Shown here one piece after another: positions 43,234-52,505 of a DNA stretch of 61,221 nucleotides. Position 1 is the first letter of the stretch; the number at the start of each line of letters is the position of its first letter. The translations under genes were made by a program, and so were the position numbers. A model generated the notes under the pieces. That model saw nothing but the letters and a program-made list of their open reading frames with translations, had not been told where the DNA came from and ran no database searches. This DNA comes from an uncultured bacterium (GTDB taxonomy: Bacteria > Spirochaetota > UBA4802 > JAGODF01): assembly GCA_937921485.1 (NCBI GenBank), contig CAKZSV010000073.1, forward strand, positions 1 to 61,221. The letters are read 5' to 3'.

Positions 43234-45504
43234 TTATTTTTTTCCATAGATAATTTTGCCCTGGAGGTAATTTTTTTTGGTGCGCAGCATATAATACCGG
43301 GTTTCATCAAACGGAACCTGCTCAATGAAGAAATGAAGATCGTCAGATTGATGCGTGTCCATCCATTTCGCCACATTTCCCGGCCCCGCATTGTAGGCGG
43401 CAATCATGAGCTCGATTTTGCCATTATACATTTTACCAAGCCTTTTGAAATAATGCGCACCAAAATCTATTGAAGTACATGGGTCTTTCAGATCGTAAGA
43501 TTCTACTGAAAGCTCTCTGGCTATGCTGCGCGCGGTGGCGGGCATAATCTGCATAAGCCCGACTGCACCAGCAGGAGAGAGCGCTTCGTGATTGTAGAGT
43601 GATTCCGCCCTGATGATGGCATACAGGGTGGGAAGATCGAAGCCGTGTTTTTGCGCGGCGGCTTTCACGCATTCAAAAAATGCGGTTGGGAAGAGCCGCC
43701 GTATGGCGGCGGGTTCCATGAGAAAAAAATTAACAGGAATTTTTGCAGCTTTAAAAAGTTGAATCGTTGAAAATGCGGAGCGATGATAATTGCCGAATTT
43801 TTCGGAAAAATGCGCAAGAGCAATGTGCATATCGCTTTTGGCGTCTTCATCATCCGGAAGGAGTGAAAGTTCCCTGCTTATCGAATCCGCATCGCCCACT
43901 GCAAAGTATTTTTTCAGGGCTTTCAGAGTGCTTTCATAATCGGAACGGAGCGAAAGCGATGAAATGGAAGATTCAATTTGCCTGTATGGCTGACGGTCGC
44001 CGAGGGAGTATTTTTTCCAGCGCGCGGCTGTTTTTTCGATATCGTTTTCTTTCACGGTCAAAAGAGCATGGTAGAGAAGACGGCACGTATCGGCCGAACA
44101 GTTTTCGAACGCCGATGAGAGCTCCTCATGCGATGTCGCGGAAGAGATGATGTCGAGCAATGACCAGGTGTAGGAAGAATCCGGATTTTTCTCCACCATG
44201 TCGGCGAGAACGGCCATTGCATCGTCTTTTTTTCCTTCGTTCATCATCATCCGGTGCAGCCAGAAGCGAAGGTGATCTGAATATTTTCCGTAAGGGGAGT
44301 CTGCCAGACTTTTTTCGATGCAAGGACGCGCAGAATTGAAATCGGATTTGCGGATGTAGCTTCGCGCAAGGAGCCATGAAAAAAAACTTGCCTGCTCATC
44401 ATCCGGGTATTTTGCGATAAAATCACGCAGAAGGTTTTCAAAGCCGGCTTGCTTTCTCTTTTCAGAAAACGTGCAGAGGCGTGCGAGGGAGTGGCGCGAG
44501 ATTTCATCGGCGCCGTTTGCGAGGCGACGGTACAGCTCGGCTGCAGAAGCTTGCTGACCGGCGTTCCACATCTCATCGGCGGCAATGCGGGCATATTCGC
44601 GGTCTTTTTTCTTTGATTTCGCGGCGGTTATTATTTTTTCAACGGCATCAAGCCGCTTTATGCGCACCAGCGTTTTAATATGGTAATCGGCCGCATCTGC
44701 GGGAATAGCTGAAGCCATTTCGGCGAAGAGCGAGGCAGCATCATCGTATTTTCCGGCGTGATAGAGCGCTTTTGCAAGAAGTAGTTTTTTTTCGGCGGAA
44801 AGCGGCATCGTGTTTTTTTTCGAAATAGAAAGTATCTGCTCCGCTGCAATTGCTGCATGCCAGTTTTCCGGTGCGATGGTCATAGCTGAAAAATATTCAT
44901 CTGCCGCCTTGGCTTCCTCATTTGTGCGCAGGTACGCAGATGCGATTCGAATATGAAATAGCGCTTTTGAACTTTTTTCCTTAAAAAACGAAAGTCCTCC
45001 CTGCAATATATCAATTGCATCCGTAGTGCGGCCGAGCTCTGAGAGCGCCTTTGCTTTCAAAACGAGAGTATCCCGATACAGCGCCGATGGCTTTTTGTCT
45101 ATGAGATCTGCAATCTTAACGACATGCTCGAATTCCCTGAAGGAATGGAAAATTTTTGCAATCGCATGTATTGCATCGTCGTAGTATTCCGATTTGATGT
45201 GAAATTCATTTAAAAATTTATACACCGGACCCGCGAACAGCTTGAGCTTTTTTGCGCGCTGATACACGAATGCGGAATTCGCGAAATGATACATTGCCTT
45301 CTTGTGGTCTTTCTTTTCAAGATAGGCGCGGCCGAGCATGTAGTGCTCCGCATAGTTCGCATTTGTGCTTTCAAGCGCATCTATAATTTTTTGAGGCTGT
45401 GAGTACCATCCTAAGGTCGCAAGGTTTTTACCCGGCGACTGGCTTCCCGCACAGCAAAGAAAAATTAGCGTAATGAAGCAATATACCATTGTTTTATTAC
45501 TCAT
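43234..45504 (-). CDS. Lytic transglycosylase with N-terminal TPR-like repeats (lipoprotein)
   Basis: A 756-residue murein hydrolase of the Slt70 type. The signal ends in lipobox LFLCC; about 530 residues of helical TPR-like repeats follow. The C-terminal SLT domain has the catalytic glutamate in YAIIRAESLYN and the motifs GLMQIMPATA and AAYNAGPGNV. It would cleave peptidoglycan to 1,6-anhydro products in the periplasm. The protein is longer than E. coli Slt70 (about 620 residues), because of extra repeats. It is separated by about 120 bp from the FecR gene downstream. Confidence 0.9.
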   Translation of the reverse strand: MSNKTMVYCFITLIFLCCAGSQSPGKNLATLGWYSQPQKIIDALESTNANYAEHYMLGRAYLEKKDHKKAMYHFANSAFVYQRAKKLKLFAGPVYKFLNEFHIKSEYYDDAIHAIAKIFHSFREFEHVVKIADLIDKKPSALYRDTLVLKAKALSELGRTTDAIDILQGGLSFFKEKSSKALFHIRIASAYLRTNEEAKAADEYFSAMTIAPENWHAAIAAEQILSISKKNTMPLSAEKKLLLAKALYHAGKYDDAASLFAEMASAIPADAADYHIKTLVRIKRLDAVEKIITAAKSKKKDREYARIAADEMWNAGQQASAAELYRRLANGADEISRHSLARLCTFSEKRKQAGFENLLRDFIAKYPDDEQASFFSWLLARSYIRKSDFNSARPCIEKSLADSPYGKYSDHLRFWLHRMMMNEGKKDDAMAVLADMVEKNPDSSYTWSLLDIISSATSHEELSSAFENCSADTCRLLYHALLTVKENDIEKTAARWKKYSLGDRQPYRQIESSISSLSLRSDYESTLKALKKYFAVGDADSISRELSLLPDDEDAKSDMHIALAHFSEKFGNYHRSAFSTIQLFKAAKIPVNFFLMEPAAIRRLFPTAFFECVKAAAQKHGFDLPTLYAIIRAESLYNHEALSPAGAVGLMQIMPATARSIARELSVESYDLKDPCTSIDFGAHYFKRLGKMYNGKIELMIAAYNAGPGNVAKWMDTHQSDDLHFFIEQVPFDETRYYMLRTKKNYLQGKIIYGKK

Positions 45505-45569
45505 TGTCAGACCTCGGAGCTATGGTGTGCAATTGTCTAATTGCATAAAAGAAGAATTGCAGAAAAGGT

Positions 45570-46454
45570 TCAATCGAGGGTGCTTTTGTAGTGCCGGTAA
45601 TCTTCAATTGTATCGACCTCGGCTTTTTCCCATATTTCATCATACAGGGACTTTTTAGCGGTAGTTCTGAAATAGCTGTCGAAATGAATTGTCAGATATT
45701 TTTCTCTTTCCGACGCGCCGACATGCAGATAAATCTTATCCGTGATGGTGTTGAAGGAAAGATTGGGACGTTCATATTCGTACAGCGCGTCGCGAAGCGC
45801 TTTGATGACTTCGCCGAAGGGATAATATACACCCGTCTCGGGCGCTTTGCCTTTTTTGTTTTCTGCGACGGCAATCATCCCGAGAATGGCGTAGCGGGAG
45901 CCGTGTTTAGCCGTTTTCATCGCTTCCACGTATTTGTACAGGCGCATGGAGTAGAGATTTTCGGTGATGTTGTCGCCCATCCCTAGATAGATGTTCGCGA
46001 CATTTACGTCCCGATAGCCGAGGCGCAGGTAGAGGAGCGAGTCTTTATCGTTCGATTCAAATACCGACGGCACGATGCCGTTGAGAAGAATGCGGGCGTT
46101 TTCGATGTCGCGCTGAAGCGTGCTTCGGTACACGTCAATAAGGAGCTTCTGCGCTTTTCGAATTTCCTCGTACGATTCATGAAAGAGAAACTTCATGTAG
46201 AGCATCTGGGAAATCATGTCGCGGAGGATTGCTTCGCGGAACATCTTTTTATCATCGTCAGTGCCGAAATTGGTGACGGATGGATTGATAAAATAAAAGA
46301 AGTATCTGTTGTCTTTCAGTCCTTTTTCAGCCTTCACCTGTTCTCCCGCGCGGCTGCTCGTTTTGGTGCGCTGGGCAAACGCATACGCGTCGAAAAAAAC
46401 AAGCATTATGACGATGCCTGCAATCAGGAAGGATATGCGTTGAGCGGTTTTCAT
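45570..46454 (-). CDS. Exported hypothetical protein, 294 residues
   Basis: An unrecognised protein with a signal peptide (FLIAGIVIMLVFFDAYAFA) and a helical mature part; TPR-like pieces such as LLYLRLGYRDVNVANIYLGMG are visible. It resembles spirochaete conserved hypothetical proteins in style, but I cannot name a family. It lies upstream of the lytic transglycosylase gene on the same strand with 65 bp between, so the two could be cotranscribed. Confidence 0.65.
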   Translation of the reverse strand: MKTAQRISFLIAGIVIMLVFFDAYAFAQRTKTSSRAGEQVKAEKGLKDNRYFFYFINPSVTNFGTDDDKKMFREAILRDMISQMLYMKFLFHESYEEIRKAQKLLIDVYRSTLQRDIENARILLNGIVPSVFESNDKDSLLYLRLGYRDVNVANIYLGMGDNITENLYSMRLYKYVEAMKTAKHGSRYAILGMIAVAENKKGKAPETGVYYPFGEVIKALRDALYEYERPNLSFNTITDKIYLHVGASEREKYLTIHFDSYFRTTAKKSLYDEIWEKAEVDTIEDYRHYKSTLD

Positions 46455-46662
46455 AAAGAATTGTTATTCTCGTATGCTTCGCGTATTGATTCACGTGCTG
46501 AAAACTTCTTAGTAAAGAAAAAAGAAATTGCGAAATAATTTCAACACTTTTTTATGAAATCTATGAGTAAGCTTTCATCTATATGAATGAAAGATATGAG
46601 CGCGCTCTGGAAATGCACATCTCTTGAAGATGCGCAATGGAACGCAGTTTCGACCTGTATAC

Positions 46663-46715
46663 TGTGCCCACAAGGGAACAGTATTATAAAGGATTTTTAG
46701 GGGTTCCCTTATTTT
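46663..46715. repeat. Half copy of the MITE-like element
   Basis: TGTGCCCACAAGGGAAC through GGTTCCCTT matches the right half of the element at 12958-13008, with the same AAGGGAAC/GTTCCCTT stem. It overlaps the 3' end of the Fic gene, whose last residues (NKGTPKNPL) are encoded by it. No matching left half is visible. Confidence 0.6.
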
Positions 46716-47484
46716 TCCGGTTTTTTGGTATTCCGGAGTTTAAAGCTTCCAATAGTCTTAGATATTCTTTCTGTGTCTCATACACCATTGCAGAGATGAA
46801 GTTTATAAAATCCCTGGGTTTTCCTTTGTTATATTTTTCGAGGCAGTAAATATACTCTCGCCGCAAAATAGGCGGTATTATGGTTATCACATAATCTTCC
46901 TGTAGCAAGGCCACGTTCATTACAAGCCGCGCGGTCCTTCCGTTGCCATCGACGAAAGGATGAATTGTAACAAGTTCCCCGTGCAATATGGCTGAATACT
47001 CTACCGGATGATATTTTTCCCTCATTGATGGAATGCTGTCGGATAGTTTTTTCATACGATAAGGAACTTCTTCCGGCTTTGGCGGTATATAATCAGTCCC
47101 CGATATGAATACGACTGTTTTCCGATATTTTCCCGCGTTTTTCTCGTCTATCCTGTAGTAAAATATTCTATGCAGTTCCTTTATGATCTTTTCTGTTATT
47201 ATCCTGGATTTTGAAAGTGAAGATACGTAGTCGTACGCTTCACTATGACCAATAGCTTCCTGGTGTTCTCTGATGCTCTTTCCGCCTATGGTTATACCTT
47301 CTTCTAAAATAATTTTCGTTTCTATTTCCGTGAGTGAGTTCCCTTCGATCGCGTTGCTGGAATACGTGAAGCCTATTCGGAAGTATTCTTTGAGCTGTGT
47401 AACCGCGTGAAAGCTTAATGGCCGATATGCATTTATTTCTTTTTGCAACCTGTCAACGTCTTTAATTTTATTCTGAAAGTTCAT
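46684..47484 (-). CDS. Fic-domain AMP-transferase-type protein
   Basis: A 266-residue Fic protein with the active motif HPFVDGNGRTAR (His175) intact, so AMPylation or a related transfer is likely. The inhibitory motif SSNAIEGN (residues 42-49) at the N-terminus fits a self-inhibited class II-like Fic protein. No small antitoxin gene adjoins. Its C-terminal nine residues come from the repeat element, so its end may have been rewritten by insertion. Targets are unknown. Confidence 0.88.
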   Translation of the reverse strand: MNFQNKIKDVDRLQKEINAYRPLSFHAVTQLKEYFRIGFTYSSNAIEGNSLTEIETKIILEEGITIGGKSIREHQEAIGHSEAYDYVSSLSKSRIITEKIIKELHRIFYYRIDEKNAGKYRKTVVFISGTDYIPPKPEEVPYRMKKLSDSIPSMREKYHPVEYSAILHGELVTIHPFVDGNGRTARLVMNVALLQEDYVITIIPPILRREYIYCLEKYNKGKPRDFINFISAMVYETQKEYLRLLEALNSGIPKNRKNKGTPKNPL

Positions 47485-47629
47485 ATTATGCCTCGCTCAT
47501 TAAGCATTGTGATGGCGATACTCATCCATATCAGGCAGCATCGTATAAAAAAGTCAAATTTTTTCAAGTTTCAATGATTATATCGTTACAAAGCTAATTG
47601 AAAAATATGCATGCGTCCAGGAAGAATTG

Positions 47630-47657
47630 TTGACATGCGGTGATTTACTGGTACAAA
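47630..47657 (+). promoter_or_regulatory. Candidate sigma-70 promoter for the LEA-type gene
   Basis: TTGACA at 47630-47635 and TACAAA at 47652-47657 are separated by 16 bp, about 52 bp before the start codon at 47710. Confidence 0.45.
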
Positions 47658-47709
47658 TGCTGTTAAACGGCTTTCGCTGTATTTTTTGAATATCTTACAG
47701 GAGGACCTC

Positions 47710-48705
47710 ATGAAGCGGTATGCGATGATTATATTTCTTTTCAGTGCTGTGATGATGTGCACATTGAGTGAAGCGGTAGCATTGAATTTTTCATTGCCCA
47801 AGGGAATCACGCTTCCGGAGGTCCGCATCAAGGATTTCGATATCAAGGCAATCAGCCTTCGCGATATCGACTTTTTATTCGATATTGAAATTGTAAATCC
47901 GTATCCAATCGGGATACGGCTGGAAAAAGTCGAATTCAAAGTGGATATCGATAAAAACCAGCTTTTTAAAACGACCACGCCCTCGGGATTTAAAATCAAG
48001 GCGAACGGAAGTGCCGTGACGTCGCTGGTGCTTAATCTTGAATATGCCAAAATAATCAATATTGTAAAAGATTACAATAAAAAAGAATATCTGTTGTGCG
48101 ATATCTCCGGGAAGCTCAGCATTCCGCTTCCGAATATTCCGGGATTGCCGAAGACATTCTCCTTTCCGTTCAATGTCAGCAAAAAAATCCCTGCCATCCG
48201 GCCGTCCGTGGCCGTGCATAATTTCAAGGTGAGCGCTCCGAGCAAGGCGGAAATTGAGGAAGCAATACGCAAGGCCGGGCAGAATCTGAACGCCGATAAG
48301 GTGTTCGGACTTCTGGGCGATCTCATCAACGGAAAGAAGGTCAATGTGAAGGAAATCGGCCTTGCTGATTTAGATTTAAAACTGAAAGTTAATTTTGATT
48401 TGAAGCTCAAAAACGAGGCGAAGGCGAAGCTCTTCTTCAATAATCTGAACTACGATTTTTCCATCAATAATGAAAGAGTCTTCAAGGGCGATACCAGCAA
48501 AACCCGGATGGTGGGCGATACGCTCATCGTGACTGTAGCAAATGAGCTCAGCTCGAAGTCGCTCGGCAAGGGGGTGCTTCGCATCTTCGAAGAACGCAAA
48601 GGGCTGTTTAAAATCAAAGGCGAAACCTTCATCAACCTGCCGACAGAAATAAAGGAAACGCCGCTTCGGCTCTCATTCGATGAGGGGGGCGATTTCGGCC
48701 TGTGA
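47710..48705 (+). CDS. LEA type 2 (WHy-domain-like) exported protein
   Basis: ATG 47710 follows AGGAGG with a 6-base gap. A signal peptide (MIIFLFSAVMMCTLSEAVA) precedes a beta-rich region (about residues 45-130: FDIEIVNPYPIGIRLEKVEFKV) typical of late-embryogenesis-abundant type 2/WHy domains. A second, similar beta-rich segment follows towards the end. Bacterial members are envelope or desiccation/stress-related; no specific role can be named. It precedes the FGE-like lipoprotein gene by 15 bp. Confidence 0.75.
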   Translation: MKRYAMIIFLFSAVMMCTLSEAVALNFSLPKGITLPEVRIKDFDIKAISLRDIDFLFDIEIVNPYPIGIRLEKVEFKVDIDKNQLFKTTTPSGFKIKANGSAVTSLVLNLEYAKIINIVKDYNKKEYLLCDISGKLSIPLPNIPGLPKTFSFPFNVSKKIPAIRPSVAVHNFKVSAPSKAEIEEAIRKAGQNLNADKVFGLLGDLINGKKVNVKEIGLADLDLKLKVNFDLKLKNEAKAKLFFNNLNYDFSINNERVFKGDTSKTRMVGDTLIVTVANELSSKSLGKGVLRIFEERKGLFKIKGETFINLPTEIKETPLRLSFDEGGDFGL

Positions 48706-48720
48706 TGCTTCCCGTGTAGG

Positions 48721-49536
48721 ATGACGGACATTGGGCAGGCGAATTCCTTGAAAAGGATTCTGATGGCGGCTTCGGGCGGTCTTATCGTGCTCGTCCTGTG
48801 GGCATGTGCCATACGGTCTCCTGCAACAGTGCACGAAGTGAAAATAATTGCGGGAATAGAATTCGTGCGCATTCCCGGCGGCACATTTTACATGGGGATG
48901 CTCGATTGCGGATTGAGCGTCATCGAAGAGTGTCCGCGGCATCGCGTGGAAGTCTCATCCTTCTGGCTCTCTAAATATGAAATCACGCAAAAGCAATATC
49001 GCGACATCATGAAGCGCAACCCTTCAACTGGAAACATCGGCGGTGACTATCCGGTCAATAATGTGAGCTGGGAAGACGCGCGGTCATTTTGCGATGAAGT
49101 GTCGAAACGCTCTGGTGTTTTGGCGCGCCTTCCCACGGAAGCGGAATGGGAATACGCCTGCCGTGCGGGGAGTGAAGCGGAATACTATTGGGGAAATGAC
49201 ATCGATGGGGACTTTTGCTGGTATTATCATAATTCAGGGGCCAAAGAAGGGAAGGCGGGGCCAAAGCCGGTGGGCATGAAGCGTCCCAACGCGTTTGGAC
49301 TTTACGATATGAGCGGCAATCTCTGGGAATGGTGCGGGGATTGGTATGACGCGCATTATTATTCACAATCCTCGATTAAAAATCCTCAGGGGCCAGAGAA
49401 AGGCGAGCTTAAAGTGCTTCGGGGTGGATCTTGGAAAGATGGCGGATACTATCAGCGCTGCGGGGTGCGCAACGCAGGCGGGCCGCACATCGGCGATGAG
49501 TACCGGGGATTTCGCGTGGCGCTGAATGAACGCTGA
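48721..49536 (+). CDS. FGE/SUMF1-fold lipoprotein lacking the FGE catalytic cysteines
   Basis: An N-terminal signal ending in VLWAC makes it a lipoprotein. The rest is the formylglycine-generating-enzyme fold: GGTFYMG, VNNVSWEDARSFC, LPTEAEWEYACRAG, GLYDMSGNLWEWCGDWYD, RGGSWKDGG and the closing YRGFRVAL. True FGE uses two cysteines shortly after RGGS; only one distant Cys (QRCGV) is present, so sulfatase activation is unlikely. Such proteins are usually structural or signal-related. The exact start (48721, or TTG 48748) is uncertain. Confidence 0.8.
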   Translation: MTDIGQANSLKRILMAASGGLIVLVLWACAIRSPATVHEVKIIAGIEFVRIPGGTFYMGMLDCGLSVIEECPRHRVEVSSFWLSKYEITQKQYRDIMKRNPSTGNIGGDYPVNNVSWEDARSFCDEVSKRSGVLARLPTEAEWEYACRAGSEAEYYWGNDIDGDFCWYYHNSGAKEGKAGPKPVGMKRPNAFGLYDMSGNLWEWCGDWYDAHYYSQSSIKNPQGPEKGELKVLRGGSWKDGGYYQRCGVRNAGGPHIGDEYRGFRVALNER

Positions 49537-49551
49537 TACATCAAAAAGAAC

Positions 49552-49580
49552 TTGACACCGTAAACGAAAATTTTCATACT
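49552..49580 (+). promoter_or_regulatory. Sigma-70 promoter before the HNH gene
   Basis: TTGACA at 49552-49557 and CATACT at 49575-49580 with a 17-bp spacer, 22 bp before ATG 49602. Confidence 0.6.
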
Positions 49581-49601
49581 TGCAAAAGAGCGTATTGTCC
49601 A

Positions 49602-50192
49602 ATGAATGCGACCGGCACCGTAGCGACGCTGAACTCGGAAGTGCTGGTACTCAATTCAGCCTTCCTCCCCTTGCGGATCTCCACCGTAAAAGAGGCTATT
49701 TGTCTTTTAGCATCCGAACGCGCCAAACCCGTCGTAGAAGAAGACGCATATATTCGTTCGCCTTCGATGGTGTTTAGAATTCCTTCGGTCGTGTCGGTAA
49801 TCGGCTACAACAAATTTCCAAAGCGCAAAGTCGCTTTTTCTAAGCTCAATGTGATTTATCGCGACGATATGGTCTGCCAGTACTGCGGAAGCCGCTTTTC
49901 CATGCGCGATCTGACGGTTGACCACATCATTCCGCGCAGCAAATGGGAAGCGGTGACCGGCAAAGACCTGCGCAACGGGTTTTCAAGCTGGCACAATCTT
50001 GTGTGTGCGTGCCGGTGGTGCAATAGCCGTAAGGGGAATAAACTCCTGCACGAACTCGGCTGGACGCTTCTTCATCAGCCGTATGAGCCGGAATACCTTC
50101 CGCATTTGATTATATCATTTGAAAAAGCCCGCAGAAAGGGATGGCTGCCATACTGCACGTTCAATGTGCGGCTGATACACGCGCGGGCATGA
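49602..50192 (+). CDS. HNH endonuclease
   Basis: A 196-residue HNH nuclease: VCQYCGSRF (first zinc Cys pair), LTVDHIIPRSKW (catalytic His), HNLVCACRWCNSRKGN (second Cys pair with Asn/His). The HNH core occupies about residues 85-150; the N-terminal part (LNSAFLPLRISTVKEAI) is common in phage and chromosomal HNH proteins of this type. It stands in front of the Csx20 gene on the same strand, 81 bp away, but need not belong to the CRISPR system. A role in DNA cleavage or repair is likely. Confidence 0.88.
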   Translation: MNATGTVATLNSEVLVLNSAFLPLRISTVKEAICLLASERAKPVVEEDAYIRSPSMVFRIPSVVSVIGYNKFPKRKVAFSKLNVIYRDDMVCQYCGSRFSMRDLTVDHIIPRSKWEAVTGKDLRNGFSSWHNLVCACRWCNSRKGNKLLHELGWTLLHQPYEPEYLPHLIISFEKARRKGWLPYCTFNVRLIHARA

Positions 50193-50272
50193 CAGATGCC
50201 GCTGGCTGCAAATGCATCAGACAGATTGCAGACATCGAAGTATATAATAAAGAATTTTCAAAAGGCAGGTTG

Positions 50273-50671
50273 ATGATGCCCTCGATGTTTTTTGTGTTCA
50301 ATCATACGATTTTGCCGGTACAGGAACGCGACGCAAGAGACAATCTCGGCGTTGAACATTTGTATGAGCTACCACAGGAACTGAAGATCGTATGGGAAAA
50401 AATTCCACCAGAGAACGATGATATTCTTTCGGTTGTCTCGCCGATTATTGCATGGCTTGACTCTCATTCCCTGCCGGGCGATTATGTGCTCGTGCAGGGG
50501 GATTTTGGCGCAACGTTTCTTGTGGTTGGCTGGGCGCTGAAGCATGACCGCATTCCTGTGTATGCAACCACCAGGCGCATTTTTGAAAGCAGGCGCGATG
50601 AAAGCGGTGCCGTGGTGAACGTGCACCGCTTCGAGCATGTGCGATATAGAAAATACAATTTATTTCTGTAG
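50273..50671 (+). CDS. csx20: CRISPR-associated protein Csx20
   Basis: A 132-residue protein whose sequence MFFVFNH, ARDNLGVEHLYELPQELKIVW, GDYVLVQGDFGATFLV and IPVYATTRR, with the final HRFEHVRYRKY, matches what I recall of Csx20, an accessory protein of type III systems. Start ATG 50273 is the first of two adjacent ATGs. Recent work links Csx20, with Csx15 and Csx16, to cyclic-oligoadenylate binding and breakdown (recalled, not checked), which would make it the off-switch for the CARF-HEPN nuclease encoded 9 kb away. It lies outside the main operon, tail to tail with the AAA+ ATPase gene. Confidence 0.8.
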   Translation: MMPSMFFVFNHTILPVQERDARDNLGVEHLYELPQELKIVWEKIPPENDDILSVVSPIIAWLDSHSLPGDYVLVQGDFGATFLVVGWALKHDRIPVYATTRRIFESRRDESGAVVNVHRFEHVRYRKYNLFL

Positions 50672-50682
50672 CTGAATTTGCG

Positions 50683-52170
50683 TTACGCAAATCCGATTGA
50701 ATTGTTTTCGCTGTTTTTTGTTTTTTTAAATTTGAAATTTTCAATCACTTTGTCGATAATTTCACCGGTCAATTTTTTTATATTTTTATTATATGTCAGA
50801 TAATACTTCATCCGGTCGGCCAGCTCAACAAGATGTGCTCCTGTAAAACCCTGTAAATCTTTTATTCTGCTGTAGAGATGTTCTTTAAGGGAATCATCCA
50901 GATATTCGCGTAATTTATCGTAAAGAATTTCAAATCGCTCATCGAAAGCGGGTAGTGGAAATTGAAGAATGTAGTCAAAGCGCTTTGGCCTATTGGCAAC
51001 AGCTTCGTCGAGCAATGATGGATCGTTGGCGGTGACAATTGTTATAATGCCATCATGCTGATCAAGGCCGTCGATTTTATTCAAAAATTGACTTAAAATA
51101 TTCGAATTGAAATTCGTTCCCCTTTTGCCGAGGAACATATCGCCGTCTTCAAACATGACAACTACCGGAGAAATGTACTGTGCTAACTCGTACACGTTAT
51201 CGAGCATTTCGGGGTTCAATTGACTACCGGAAGGCAAAATATCTCTTGACCTGACAACGAAGCATGGTATTTTTAAATGTGAAATGAGAATACGCATAAA
51301 CAGCGTTTTTCCGGTTCCCGGGTAGCCGCAGATGATTATTCCCCTGCTTGTCTTCAAGCCCAGCTTTTTTATGTTTTGAATATTGTTAATGTAATCGATA
51401 ATGTGAAAATTAATATCATCCCGTAATTGCTTGTTTATTTTCAATTCGTTCCAGTCAGTTTTAGCAACTTCAATTCTTTCTCCGTATGCGTCATACGCAC
51501 CTTCGGATATTATTTTTTTATCTCGAATATACGATTTTAATTTCGCCATAATATTTTGAACTTTATCATCGGTTTGATCATTAGATACATAGTGTATATT
51601 GATCGTAATTCCCTCCGGTTTTTTATTAGAACTCATAAAAATATAGTCTGTTCGCATCTCAAATACAAATTTAAATCCATCGGTATCTTCACAGAATGCA
51701 AGGTACGAATTGTTAACTTTATACAATTTTCCGCAAATTTGTTTAAATCTAAAAGTATCATTTTCTGAAAGCATAATAGGGATGTCCGAGGGTATGTATT
51801 CGAGACTGGAACGATTTATTATTTTCTTGCGTTTCTCATCTATGATTTTTTCAATTTCATTATTGCGGGTAGTAAAATTCGATTCAAAAAAGTTTTTAAC
51901 GCAAAGCTTGTACAGCAATGCTGACGGCATAGGTATACAAATATATAGTTTCGAAATTCTTTCTTCTCTGATGTTCAAAAAAATCGCAATAGCTCCTTCG
52001 AGTGAATTAAATTTTTTTATATCATAAGCGGTAGCTTCATGTTTTTCAATAGTTAAATATAACTGAACCCCTGTTTCGTACAGTGTTTTACGCACTTTTT
52101 CTAAAAACACATCCTCGGAATTTCCGACAGCTTTTTTAATCGCCTTTTTGCTTTTAAATGCTTCGTACAT
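50683..52170 (-). CDS. AAA+ ATPase with unique N-terminal region
   Basis: A 495-residue protein. Residues 1-250 are unrecognised; the AAA module has Walker A GYPGTGKT (282-289), Walker B VVVMFEDGD (about 336-345), sensor TIVTANDPSLLDEA and the arginine-finger region RPKRFDYIL. It is of the FtsH/Cdc48 group without a peptidase domain or membrane segment. It is read towards the Csx20 gene, 11 bp between stops, and away from the type III operon. Association with the defence locus is by location only; it may equally be a protein-remodelling chaperone. Confidence 0.75.
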   Translation of the reverse strand: MYEAFKSKKAIKKAVGNSEDVFLEKVRKTLYETGVQLYLTIEKHEATAYDIKKFNSLEGAIAIFLNIREERISKLYICIPMPSALLYKLCVKNFFESNFTTRNNEIEKIIDEKRKKIINRSSLEYIPSDIPIMLSENDTFRFKQICGKLYKVNNSYLAFCEDTDGFKFVFEMRTDYIFMSSNKKPEGITINIHYVSNDQTDDKVQNIMAKLKSYIRDKKIISEGAYDAYGERIEVAKTDWNELKINKQLRDDINFHIIDYINNIQNIKKLGLKTSRGIIICGYPGTGKTLFMRILISHLKIPCFVVRSRDILPSGSQLNPEMLDNVYELAQYISPVVVMFEDGDMFLGKRGTNFNSNILSQFLNKIDGLDQHDGIITIVTANDPSLLDEAVANRPKRFDYILQFPLPAFDERFEILYDKLREYLDDSLKEHLYSRIKDLQGFTGAHLVELADRMKYYLTYNKNIKKLTGEIIDKVIENFKFKKTKNSENNSIGFA

Positions 52171-52505
52171 GGAAAGCCTCCTTTTGTTAATGGTATATCA
52201 CTTCTTCAATTTCTCAAAAAGCATTCAGCTGCATATAATAGAGCCGAATCATAAAATTTTTTTCTCGTTTTTTGAAGCGTTTGCGTAAAAGACAGCGCCA
52301 GGTAATAACACGGTTATAAAACATGGAGGTGTTGCATGCTGCGCCTCTCTCGAGAGGGGTTGCGTTTTTGCGGTTAACCGGAAAGGATTTTATCTCAAAT
52401 ACGAGATTGATTCTATCATACATTATTAGATGATGTCAAGGGGTTTTGAATAAAAAATGTGAAATTTAAAAAAAAGTATATGTGCGATTGCTTCGTACGA
52501 TGTGC
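52171..52505. other. AT-rich intergenic region
   Basis: Contains the upstream region of the AAA+ gene (minus strand) and a short GC-rich hairpin, CCTCTC...GAGAGG near 52344-52357, followed by T runs on the plus strand. It may be a weak terminator or a chance palindrome. No coding sequence above about 20 residues is credible. Confidence 0.4.

Noticed and set aside
52344..52357. CTCTCGAGAG palindrome as a regulatory site
   Set aside because: Short and isolated, without a matching promoter; it is noted only as a weak hairpin.
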